NCBI GenBank assembly: GCA_963824805.1
Contig: CAWGQZ010000002.1
Coordinates: forward strand, 13,308-77,307
Origin: DATBAT01 sp963824805
GTDB lineage: Bacteria > Acidobacteriota > Terriglobia > Terriglobales > Acidobacteriaceae
DNA length: 64,000 nucleotides
Direction: 5' to 3'
This document shows, one piece after another, positions 7,597 through 15,964 of the stretch; the stretch's first letter is position 1, and each line of letters opens with the position of its first letter. The translations under genes were made by a program, and so were the position numbers. The notes beneath the pieces were generated by a model that saw only the letters and a program-made list of their open reading frames with translations, made no database searches and had not been told where the DNA came from.

Positions 7597-9741
7597 TTAC
7601 CGATCTGCTCCGCTCTCCTCCACAATCGCCAAATCCCAGGGCTTCAAACTTAATGCCTGGTTGTGGCCAACGGTTTGCCCAGTGAGCAAGTCCGTGCCTG
7701 CCGCATAGGTGTAGTCAACCGTCTTGCCGTCGCTGGAATAGTTCAAGTAGTAGTGCAGCGTCTTTCCGAAACGATTCACCCCATGCTTCACCCGCACGGT
7801 GTCGGGTAGCTTCTGATCTGGCCCCGTCAACCCTGCTCTCTTCAAAGCTTCAAGAACAATTTGCTGCTGCAGTTTGTCCGATACCACCGTGCCTTCGTAG
7901 GTCAGTTCTCCGGCCCCGAAGTGGTTTTGCGTAATCGCCGGCCATCGCCCGAAGAACGGATGATCGTAAGACGCCAGCGCCTTCGCGTTTTCGAGTTGCA
8001 AAAACTCTGCCCATAGGCTGACCTGATTTCCGTCGCCAACCTTATAAGGATCGCCTTTCAACCCCAGCGGACGCTCCAGACTGGAAAATTCCTGATAGTT
8101 GAACCCGGCAGCCTCACGCAAAGGCCCGGGAGCCCGCTCCCAGCGCACGGCTGAATTCTCGTTAGTGAATCCGCTCTTAAAGGTCATCAGCACATGCCCG
8201 CCGCCCTTCACATAATCGGAGATTCTCTTCAACAACGCATCATCGGCAACGTATAGGGCAGGCACCATCAGCAGCTTGTACTGCGAAAAGTCGATTGTGC
8301 CGGGAAAGACAAAATCCGCCCCAACATTCGCGTTGTAGAGCGACCGGTGCAACTGGGCAATCAATCCGGCATAGCTGCCGCTCGCCTTGCCGGGAACCCA
8401 GCCATTGCCTTGCGAAGGCTCGTAGGGCATGAAGTTCAGCCCGTTAGACGAGTCGACGCTGTACAGAATCGCCACCTGGTTCTTGATCTTCAGATCCGCC
8501 AGGCGCGGACCGATCTTTTGCAATTCGTGCGCTGTCGTCGATACCTCGGCATAGGCGCGATTCGGCTCGAGATCATGACTGAGCACGCCTTTCCAATACG
8601 TCTCTTGCCCGGCGTGAATGGAATGCCAATGCCAGTATTCAACCATGTTGGCGCCACTGGAAACGTTGGTGTAAACATCCAGGCGAAGCTGTCCATCGTA
8701 AGGGGGAAATTGTCCCGCTGAGTCCCAACCCAGCGTCTGGGCATTGGTTTCTGTCACCAGATAGTTGCTGTGCTTTAGTGACCGCGAGAAATCTCCCTGC
8801 TCCGCCTGCCAGGCCCCGTCCAGGTGGTCCTGCATGCCGTGATAGGGATTGTTGGCCACGACGTCTAGGGTCTTCGCCACCTCAGGCTCGTTCACGTCCA
8901 TCTTCATCATGCTGCCGTAGTCCTGGGTAACGAACTGGTCCGGGCGGCGGAACTGACGCACCATCGCCGCTTGCCATGCCAGATACTCGGTGACCCGCAT
9001 CTGCTGCCAGCGGGTCCATTCCAGCTTGTACGACGTGCTGGTGGCGTTGTCACGAGTCGGCATGTTTTCCCAGCCGTTCACGCCTTGTCCCCAGTAGTTA
9101 AGGAACCAGGCTTTGTTAAGCGCATCCGTGGTGCGGAATTTCTGTTTGAGGTGGTTGACGAAACCGTCAAATACGTCTTTATTCGTCGCACCATTCGAGC
9201 CCGTCTCGTTATCGATCTGCCATCCGATTACAGCCGGATTGTCTTTGTAGTGGCTTATCAGATTCGTGATGACCCGCTTGGCATACATCCGGAAGGTGGG
9301 ATTGTCGGTGTCCATATTCTGTCGCATGCCATAGCCAACCTCAGCTCCGCCCATGGGTCGGACCAGCACTTCGGGATGCTCGTGCCACATCCAGGTGGGA
9401 ATTGAATAGGTCGGCGTACCCATAATCACCTTGATGCCTGCCTTGCCCATAGCATCGACGACACGGTCCATCCAGGCATATTCGAATCGTCCGTCCTGCG
9501 GCTCCCATAGGCTCCAGGTCGATTCCCCCATGCGCACCACGCTGATGCCAGCGGCCTTCATCATGGCTACATCCTTATCCAGTCGATCGGATGGCATGTA
9601 TTCGTGGTAATAGGCCGCGCCATAAAGAATGGTCGGCTGGCTTGCCCCTGGAACCGCGTCTTCCGCGCAAACTGAGAGTGCCAAGCACACGAAGAAGACC
9701 AACACGGGCAAGGATATGTAACGGATAGCAAATAGACGCAT
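7597..9741 (-). CDS. secreted GH42 family beta-galactosidase
   Basis: Glycoside hydrolase of family 42, retaining beta-galactosidase fold. From the ATG at 9741 the protein has 714 residues: a signal peptide (about 1-26, RLFAIRYISLPVLVFFVCLA core), a TIM barrel starting at GAAYYHEYMP, the acid/base Glu179 in WQIDNETG and the nucleophile Glu331 in LVTETNAQ, then a trimerisation-like domain and a beta C-terminal domain. A longer in-frame start at 9831 would bury the signal peptide, so 9741 is chosen. Most GH42 enzymes are cytoplasmic; this one is probably periplasmic or extracellular, fitting degradation of plant or microbial galactosides. No transporter adjoins it. Confidence 0.9.
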   Translation of the reverse strand: MRLFAIRYISLPVLVFFVCLALSVCAEDAVPGASQPTILYGAAYYHEYMPSDRLDKDVAMMKAAGISVVRMGESTWSLWEPQDGRFEYAWMDRVVDAMGKAGIKVIMGTPTYSIPTWMWHEHPEVLVRPMGGAEVGYGMRQNMDTDNPTFRMYAKRVITNLISHYKDNPAVIGWQIDNETGSNGATNKDVFDGFVNHLKQKFRTTDALNKAWFLNYWGQGVNGWENMPTRDNATSTSYKLEWTRWQQMRVTEYLAWQAAMVRQFRRPDQFVTQDYGSMMKMDVNEPEVAKTLDVVANNPYHGMQDHLDGAWQAEQGDFSRSLKHSNYLVTETNAQTLGWDSAGQFPPYDGQLRLDVYTNVSSGANMVEYWHWHSIHAGQETYWKGVLSHDLEPNRAYAEVSTTAHELQKIGPRLADLKIKNQVAILYSVDSSNGLNFMPYEPSQGNGWVPGKASGSYAGLIAQLHRSLYNANVGADFVFPGTIDFSQYKLLMVPALYVADDALLKRISDYVKGGGHVLMTFKSGFTNENSAVRWERAPGPLREAAGFNYQEFSSLERPLGLKGDPYKVGDGNQVSLWAEFLQLENAKALASYDHPFFGRWPAITQNHFGAGELTYEGTVVSDKLQQQIVLEALKRAGLTGPDQKLPDTVRVKHGVNRFGKTLHYYLNYSSDGKTVDYTYAAGTDLLTGQTVGHNQALSLKPWDLAIVEESGADR

Positions 9742-9958
9742 GAAGGATTTTTCTCCGGAGGGATTGTACAGCGAAGGAGGTTTACCCAAAGGAAGTGCCG
9801 ATTGCGGTCTGGATAAGTGAGGTCGCACCAACCGGAGGCAATCCTAAGCTCTCAGGCGAAGCTCTAAACCGGACGTTGACTGGGTGGATTCCCCGGTCCT
9901 TCCATGGCACTTTAGTGGGGTTGACCAAAGTAACCATCGGCGCTAACTTACGCGCAAC

Positions 9959-10255
9959 GTGGTGCGCCTTTCGTCAAAACCGTGGTCGTACTTCATCTTG
10001 GCTGGCTCGCTGCTGGTCATCCTGCTGGTTCAGGTACTGCCATCAGTTGACTTGCCCGATACGGCTTTTCAACGGGATACTGAACCCGCTGAGATCCAGT
10101 CCCAGGCGGCCGCCCTGCCAGCCGTTGTGCTGGCTCCTTTAAATCCGAACCTGTTTTTTCCGGCCATGCGGGAGTTCCACCTCGTGCGTGAACACTCATC
10201 CCCCAAGCCGGAGCACGAATCCATTCTCATCTTTCAGCACTTATTGCGCTGTTAA
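9959..10255 (+). CDS. small single-span membrane protein of unknown function
   Basis: A 98-residue frame beginning with GTG at 9959. Residues 11-30 (YFILAGSLLVILLVQVLP) form one membrane anchor, followed by VDLPDTAFQRDTEPAEI and a Pro/Ala-rich exported part. No Shine-Dalgarno sequence is visible, so the exact start is uncertain. It lies upstream of the acetyltransferase and flippase genes on the same strand (104 bp gap with a 6-bp hairpin at 10317-10340). I recognise no domain. It could be a non-coding open frame, but the membrane segment and the context make coding more likely than not. Confidence 0.45.
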   Translation: MVRLSSKPWSYFILAGSLLVILLVQVLPSVDLPDTAFQRDTEPAEIQSQAAALPAVVLAPLNPNLFFPAMREFHLVREHSSPKPEHESILIFQHLLRC

Positions 10256-10358
10256 AGCCTTCCAAAGACCCAATAGCTAGCAAGACACCCAGCCACTTAC
10301 TCAACACTTAGCGGTTAGTTGCAGGCTCCCTCGAGCAACTGGCAAACCGGGGTTCGTC

Positions 10359-11798
10359 ATGGAAGCACAGAAACTGACAAGTAACGCCGCCTCTGGCCAT
10401 TCGGCGCCGCCTCCGGGCTTTGCCCCGAGGGACTTGAAGCACGCGCGCCGGGTAGCTGCATACCCGGAATTTGAGTCCGCCGTAGCCGGTCCCTACGTCA
10501 GTCTAAAATCGGCCCCACCGATCCGTTCCGCCACCTTGGGCGAACGAATTACGTTACGGGTTCCCATCGGGAAACAACCGCAGACGGTTTCCGTGCTCTC
10601 CGACTTTTCAGCCTTGGAGCAGTTCCGGACGGTTTGGAAGTCGTGGCCTGGAAGCCTGGACTCGGATATCGACTATTTTTGCGGAATGCTGGGCAGCCGT
10701 GGCAGCAATTGTCAACCGCATGTGATCGTATTAAGCCGTTACAACGAACCCGAGGCCATTCTGGTGGGCTTTCGTGAGAGGCGTCGGGTGCCGGTGAAAC
10801 TGGGTTACCGGACGTTCTGCCAGCCTCAAGCCGAGGTATTGCAGTTTGTCTCCGGTGCGTTGCGAGGGTCAGCTTCGGAGGAAAATTGCACTGCTCTCGT
10901 TCGCGAAGTCATAGGGTGTCTGGATAGAGGCGAGGCCGACCTAGCCATTTGGGAAGACCTCGAGGTTGAATCTCCTCTCCACAAATTCGCCGTGCGCATG
11001 CCCCATCCATTCCTTGCCGACCATTGCAACTGGCAAGTTGACCATTGGCTGATGAAGTTTCCCCGAGGTCTTGATGACTTTCTGATGAGTCTGGAACGCA
11101 GCCAGCGCTCCAAGCTGCGGCGCAAATACAAGAAGGTTTTCACTCACTTTGACCAGCGCATGGAAATACGGGTCGTGTGCTCCGCGGCGCAACTGGAAGA
11201 CGCAATTCCGCATTTCGAAGAAATCGCGCGCAAGACCGAGAAACGAAAGCAGGGTTACGGTTTTTTTGACACGCCAGACATTTGTCAGGAACTGACGCAG
11301 GCCGCGGACAACGGCTGGCTCAGGGCTTTTATTGTCTTTCTGGAAGGCCAACCCGCAGCCTTTTGGATTGGTACCCTTTACAACCGGGTTCTGCAAGCCG
11401 ACTACGTGGGATTCGATCCAGCATGGGGAGAGTTCTCTCCCGGCATCTTCCTGTTCCTGCATGTGCTTGAAACTCTGCAGACTGAGGATATTGCCAACAT
11501 CGACTTCGGCCGTGGCGATACCCAATTGCAGCAATGCTTCAGTGACATCAAGCGGGTCGAAGCCCGAGTGAGAATTCACGCTCCCACGGTTCGGGGCTTG
11601 TGGCTTAATCTGGCGCGAACCGCCGCTTTCCGGGCCACGACCCTGCTGCGCCGGGCGAATGGCTTTTCGTTGTCCAGGAAGTTAAATCAGTACCTGGGCG
11701 GGGAAGATAGGGATCCAGTTCAAGCCTCCTTGTCTCGCTCTCCTCACCACGAGTACCTCTCCTGGGGAGAACTGGAGCAGGTGAGCACCGGTCTGTGA
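10359..11798 (+). CDS. CelD/BcsL-like GNAT acetyltransferase
   Basis: A 479-aa protein of the Acetyltransf_6 (BioF2-like) type found in exopolysaccharide and cellulose clusters. The core acyltransferase region, about residues 240-390, includes SLERSQRSKLRRKYKK, the strand LRAFIVFLEGQPAAFWIGTLY, and the family ending NIDFGRGDTQLQQCFSD. The N-terminal 200 residues form a second, degenerate copy of the fold. The presumed role is acetylation of a sugar or lipid-linked precursor in the cytoplasm. Its stop overlaps the GTG start of the flippase gene (GTGA), so translation is coupled and the pair probably serves one surface polysaccharide. ATG at 10359 is the first good start. Confidence 0.8.
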   Translation: MEAQKLTSNAASGHSAPPPGFAPRDLKHARRVAAYPEFESAVAGPYVSLKSAPPIRSATLGERITLRVPIGKQPQTVSVLSDFSALEQFRTVWKSWPGSLDSDIDYFCGMLGSRGSNCQPHVIVLSRYNEPEAILVGFRERRRVPVKLGYRTFCQPQAEVLQFVSGALRGSASEENCTALVREVIGCLDRGEADLAIWEDLEVESPLHKFAVRMPHPFLADHCNWQVDHWLMKFPRGLDDFLMSLERSQRSKLRRKYKKVFTHFDQRMEIRVVCSAAQLEDAIPHFEEIARKTEKRKQGYGFFDTPDICQELTQAADNGWLRAFIVFLEGQPAAFWIGTLYNRVLQADYVGFDPAWGEFSPGIFLFLHVLETLQTEDIANIDFGRGDTQLQQCFSDIKRVEARVRIHAPTVRGLWLNLARTAAFRATTLLRRANGFSLSRKLNQYLGGEDRDPVQASLSRSPHHEYLSWGELEQVSTGL

Positions 11799-13411
11799 GC
11801 CAAACCACCGTCAACCCCGGCGCCTTAATTTCAGCCACGACGGCAATTGAGGCGGAGACGGCAGACGGTGCTCCCCGGCCCCGCAGTGTTTCTCCGGGGC
11901 GACAGCCCAACGCAATCCGCAAACAGATTCGTGGGTCTAGCCTGCTGCTCAGCGGCAGGTTGTTGTCCGTGGGAATCAATTTTGCGGCCCAGATTCTCAT
12001 GGTCCGCTACCTCACCACTTCTGACTTCGGTGCTCTCGGCTACGCACTGTCGGTGGTCGCTCTCTTTCAGACCTTCAGCATGTTGCAGTTTCAGGAAGTG
12101 ATTTACCGGTACGTGCCCATCTACCATGAGCAGCGCGACTATGGACGCCTGCTGGGTACCCTCGTTCTCACCCTCGGAACCGTCGCCGCAACCTCCCTCA
12201 TCGTTTTGACCCTGTTCTTTGCCTGGCCCAGTCTCCTGCTTCGATATATGAGTCATGAGCGGCTGCCTATCCAGCTGCTGGCGATCATGATTTTTCTCGT
12301 CCCCGTGCAGGCTTTGGACGCGGTGCTGATGGCGCTATTTGCCGCGTTCGCCAGCTCCAAGGCCATTTTCTTCCGCCGACATCTTTTAGCACCGGGCCTG
12401 ATTTTCTGCGCAGTTCTCGCGCTCGTGCTCTCTCACAGCACTGTTACATTCCTGGCATATGGATACCTGGCGGCAAACATTGTGGGAGTGGTTGCCTACT
12501 GCTGGATGCTGCGTGGAGCCCTTCGCGCCCGCGGCCTGCTTGGTCAGTTGCGCGCACACCGAATGGTGATTCCCTTCAAAGAGATTGCCGGATACAGTCT
12601 GCCCCTGCTCACCGCAAGCCTGGTCAGTATGACGATGGGATCGGCCGGCGTCTTTCTCCTGGGATACTTTCACAGTACTTCGGAGGTGGCATCCTTCCGC
12701 GCAGCGCTGCCCGTGGCGCAACTGAACAATATCGTCTTCATGACCTTCGGGATGTTGTACACGCCGCTGGCGGCCCGGTTTTACGCCAAGAACGATTACC
12801 CGGCGATCAATTCTCTCTACTGGCGCACCGCAGTCTGGATGGCTGTCCTGACCTTCCCGGTTTTTGCCCTTACTTTTTCCATCGCACGCCCGCTTGTGGT
12901 CTTCATGTACGGCACTCGCTATTCGCAATCTGGGATAATTTTGGCCCTGCTGTCGTTCGGGTACTACTTTAACGTCGCCCTGGGCTTCAATGGATCGACC
13001 ATCAAGGTATTGGGCAAACTCCGTTATACCGTCATCATTAATGTCGTTGCCGCAATAGTAAATATCGCAGGCAGCCTTTTGCTGATTCCCCGCTATGGTG
13101 CCCTGGGCGCGGCGATCGCTGCCGCGGGCGCCATGGTACTGCACAATCTTCTGAAGCAAGCCGGTCTTCGCCTCGCATCCGGCTTGCGGATCTTCGATCG
13201 TCAGTATCTTTCGTTTTATTTACTCATCGCCTCCAGCGCGCTGGGTTTGTTCATCGTTCAGCAGATCATCTCGAGCAACATCTTCGTTGCCGTTCCTCTG
13301 GCGGCATTGGTGTCTATCCTGGTATTGGCGGTGGCCAGAAGAAAGCTTGATGTTGCCGATACCTTTCCCGAGCTCCTCAAAATACCGGGAATGCGCCTGA
13401 TCTTTGGATAG
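11795..13411 (+). CDS. polysaccharide flippase (Wzx/MATE-like)
   Basis: A 538-aa multi-pass inner-membrane protein of the oligosaccharide flippase family, which moves lipid-linked sugar units across the membrane. After a charged N-terminus (about 45 residues) come roughly 12-14 hydrophobic segments, beginning GSSLLLSGRLLSVGINFAAQ and including YSLPLLTASLVSMTMGSAGVF, the usual entry helices. It starts with GTG overlapping the stop of the acetyltransferase gene by 4 bp. No glycosyltransferases adjoin this pair, so the polymer it serves is unknown. A MATE drug exporter is a less likely alternative because of the genetic context. Confidence 0.85.
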   Translation: MSQTTVNPGALISATTAIEAETADGAPRPRSVSPGRQPNAIRKQIRGSSLLLSGRLLSVGINFAAQILMVRYLTTSDFGALGYALSVVALFQTFSMLQFQEVIYRYVPIYHEQRDYGRLLGTLVLTLGTVAATSLIVLTLFFAWPSLLLRYMSHERLPIQLLAIMIFLVPVQALDAVLMALFAAFASSKAIFFRRHLLAPGLIFCAVLALVLSHSTVTFLAYGYLAANIVGVVAYCWMLRGALRARGLLGQLRAHRMVIPFKEIAGYSLPLLTASLVSMTMGSAGVFLLGYFHSTSEVASFRAALPVAQLNNIVFMTFGMLYTPLAARFYAKNDYPAINSLYWRTAVWMAVLTFPVFALTFSIARPLVVFMYGTRYSQSGIILALLSFGYYFNVALGFNGSTIKVLGKLRYTVIINVVAAIVNIAGSLLLIPRYGALGAAIAAAGAMVLHNLLKQAGLRLASGLRIFDRQYLSFYLLIASSALGLFIVQQIISSNIFVAVPLAALVSILVLAVARRKLDVADTFPELLKIPGMRLIFG

Positions 13412-13517
13412 TGCCCCGCCTCACCCAATAGAACAGCTCACGCCGCGTCTCGGTTTCGGGTACGATTTTGAAGTTTCGCGCAATTGAGTTTTGAAAATTC
13501 TGCCAGAGGCCCTGAAC

Positions 13518-14855
13518 ATGTCCATGAAACGCCGCAATTTTTTGAGGTCCATCGCAGGCACCGCTGTACTCGGGGCCACCACGCGCCACCTGCAAGCGCA
13601 GGAACAGGTGGCTCGGGCCACTCACGGAATGCCCTCGCCGCGCATCAAGGACATTAGCGTCATCGAGTGCCAGCCCAACGGCGTGCGGCTGACGGTCGTG
13701 AAGGTCACCACCGACCAGGATGGCCTCTACGGCTATGGCTGCGCCACCTTTACCCAGCGTGCTGACCTGGTAAAACCGGCGGTCGAGAAATATCTAAAAC
13801 CGTTTCTGCTCAATAAAACCACGGATCGCATCGAGGACGTCTGGCAGTCCTGCTACGACAGCTCTTATTGGAAGAACGGCCCTGTTTTGAACAACGCCAT
13901 CAGCGGAGTCGACCAGGCGCTATGGGATATCAAAGGCCGGCAGGCAGGCATGCCGGTTTATCAGTTGGTTGGCGGCAAGTGCCGCGAGGCAGTCGACACT
14001 TACACTCATGCCGACGGCGCCGAATTTCAGGAAGTCGTCGACAATGCGAAGCGTTTCATGGAAAAAGGCTTCCGCCACGTACGCATTCAGGTCGGAGTTC
14101 CCGGAATGGCCGGCTATGGTGCTCGTGCTGGGGGAAATGCGCTAAAGGCGCTCCACGACAAACCCATGTTCGAGCCTGCCTACTACATGCGTCGCGCGCT
14201 GAAGTTGCTGGAAATCTGCCGCCAACAATTAGGCGAAGAAGTCGAATTGCTGCATGACATGCACGAGCGGTTGTTGCCGAACCAGGCGGTGCAGTTCTGC
14301 AAGGAAGCGGAAAAGTTTCGAATGTTCTTTCTCGAGGACCCGCTTTCGCCCGAAGATCTGGGGTACTTCCGGCAGATCCGCCAGAATTGTGCCACGCCGA
14401 TAGCTATGGGCGAACTTTTCAACAGCCCCCATGAATGGCAACCCCTGATTGCTGAGCGCTTGATTGACTTCATCCGGGTGCACGTCTCACAGGCCGGCGG
14501 ATTCACCCCAGCGCGTAAGATCGCGATTCTGGCGGAGCAGTTCGGGGTCAGAACCGCATGGCATGGCCCAGGCGATGTCTCACCCGTCGGCCACATGGCG
14601 AACGTCACCCTCGACATCGTTAGCTACAACTTTGGCATTCAGGAATATTCGGCCTTCAATGACCGCACACAGGAGATCTTTCACGGCTGCCCCGAAATGA
14701 AAGACGGATATCTCTGGGTGAATGAGCGGCCGGGATGGGGAATCGAAATCGACGAGAGGGCCGCAGCCAAGTCACCATTTATCTCCGGCCCCGACAACTT
14801 GAACGGCGGCTGGGGAGAGGTCCGGCGCCGTGATGGCACGGTGATTAAGCAATAG
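13518..14855 (+). CDS. Tat-exported enolase-superfamily dehydratase (D-mannonate dehydratase-like)
   Basis: Enolase-superfamily enzyme of the mannonate/gluconate dehydratase (ManD/RspA) group, 445 aa. The metal ligands are visible: Asp in LLHDMHERL, Glu in FLEDPLSPED and Glu in AMGELFNSP; the catalytic His is in WHGPGDVSPVGH. Unusually, it starts MSMKRRNFLRSIAGTAVLGA, a twin-arginine signal (RRNFL plus a hydrophobic stretch, then LQAQ), so the folded enzyme is probably exported. The ATG at 13518 follows AGAGG; an upstream ATG/TTG frame adds nothing conserved. In vitro the family dehydrates D-mannonate or D-gluconate to 2-keto-3-deoxygluconate. The actual substrate is open. Confidence 0.82.
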   Translation: MSMKRRNFLRSIAGTAVLGATTRHLQAQEQVARATHGMPSPRIKDISVIECQPNGVRLTVVKVTTDQDGLYGYGCATFTQRADLVKPAVEKYLKPFLLNKTTDRIEDVWQSCYDSSYWKNGPVLNNAISGVDQALWDIKGRQAGMPVYQLVGGKCREAVDTYTHADGAEFQEVVDNAKRFMEKGFRHVRIQVGVPGMAGYGARAGGNALKALHDKPMFEPAYYMRRALKLLEICRQQLGEEVELLHDMHERLLPNQAVQFCKEAEKFRMFFLEDPLSPEDLGYFRQIRQNCATPIAMGELFNSPHEWQPLIAERLIDFIRVHVSQAGGFTPARKIAILAEQFGVRTAWHGPGDVSPVGHMANVTLDIVSYNFGIQEYSAFNDRTQEIFHGCPEMKDGYLWVNERPGWGIEIDERAAAKSPFISGPDNLNGGWGEVRRRDGTVIKQ

Positions 14856-15062
14856 TTGCGTGGACAGTGCCATCTGTCATAAATGAAATGCCGCCTTGCC
14901 TTCGGCGGTGAGGGTGAAGTCTTCCCGCCTGGTCGTGGTAGGAGAAATAGATAAGGCCCGAAAAGCCCCTTATTCCTTCGCCTGCGCGACGCTGTCGCTA
15001 ATCCATCTCGGCGGAGATCTTCCATGGTCGCAGCACTGGGATCCTTAATATCCTCACCTCCC

Positions 15063-15809
15063 TTAGGGTTTGGGTGGTGGAGGCGGTGTGAATTGCGCCA
15101 AATCGGAGAATCCGAGGATGTTCTCGATTTGATCTATCTTCTTTTCGGCATCTTCGAATCCATCCTTTCCGAACATCTTGTGTTCGATGTCTTCAAACTG
15201 ATCGGAAATTTCATCCAGTTGCGTATTGGTGAAGTTCTTTTTCCAGGCGGGAAAGACAATTGTGTCCTCGCGGGCCGCGTGGTTCGCGTACATCAGCACG
15301 AAGCTGTCAAATACCGATGCCAGCGGTTCCGCATGAGCCACCGAAATCCTGGGACCGTTGGTGACGGCCAGAACATAATCGGTTATCTCGCGGCCGCGAT
15401 TGTGTTGCTCGGTAAGGATGTCGGCATACCGCTTCAGTTCGCCGCCCTGTTTTCGTATTAGTGGGAATATATGTTGTTCTTCGAGCATGCGTTCGTGATA
15501 GTCCTCGCCGAAGGTCCGAAATAGCTGCGCCGTCTGGTGCAAGGCGGCAGGGTCAACGGTGGAAGACTTGGCACGCAATTTAGGGACAGCCTCAAAATAG
15601 ACTAGGAGTGCGCGGCGTATCACTCCATGCTCGCGCATGAGATCTTCGGTTGCTGACACTTCCGGTTCTTTGTCTTTGTCGTTGTTCTTTACAGACGGCA
15701 CCTCGACCTGGAGAGCTTCCGAGAACGATGGAAGCGTGGCGACGCCGGTCGCGACTCCAATTCCCAGAAAACCTGCTACTAGTTTTCGTCGATTCCAATC
15801 AGTAACCAC
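15063..15809 (-). CDS. exported hemerythrin-domain protein
   Basis: A 248-aa protein with a hemerythrin HHE helical bundle. Likely iron ligands are in LMREHGVIRRAL, GEDYHERMLEEQHIFP, LTEQHNRGRE and MYANHAAREDTIVFPAW. These proteins bind a di-iron centre and oxygen or nitric oxide. The start is taken as GTG at 15809 because GGGAGG lies six bases upstream; the N-terminus VVTDWNRRKLVAGFLGIGVA looks like a Tat signal (RRKLV), so the protein is likely exported. The tail is Pro-rich (TPPPPPKP). The stretch 14856-15062 between it and the dehydratase gene shows only a weak GC hairpin (14891-14908) and no gene. Confidence 0.8.
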   Translation of the reverse strand: MVTDWNRRKLVAGFLGIGVATGVATLPSFSEALQVEVPSVKNNDKDKEPEVSATEDLMREHGVIRRALLVYFEAVPKLRAKSSTVDPAALHQTAQLFRTFGEDYHERMLEEQHIFPLIRKQGGELKRYADILTEQHNRGREITDYVLAVTNGPRISVAHAEPLASVFDSFVLMYANHAAREDTIVFPAWKKNFTNTQLDEISDQFEDIEHKMFGKDGFEDAEKKIDQIENILGFSDLAQFTPPPPPKP

Positions 15810-15964
15810 GATAAGCCTCCCCCATAGCAATATCCGCCAAAAGGATTGCTAATAATGTTCCTAAGACTGCAGCGGGCTCGCTGTGGTTTGCCTCGGCACC
15901 TTCGATAGTCTCAATTAACCGTGTAGAATCTTGCGACCAAGTTTCTGGCCGTTGAACTAGCCCT

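Noticed and set aside
12386..13159. 257-codon minus-strand open frame
   Set aside because: Antisense shadow of the flippase; composition is Gln/His/Gly-rich noise.
14891..14908. Terminator after the dehydratase gene (CCGCC/GGCGG)
   Set aside because: Five-base stem without a U-tract; too weak to support.
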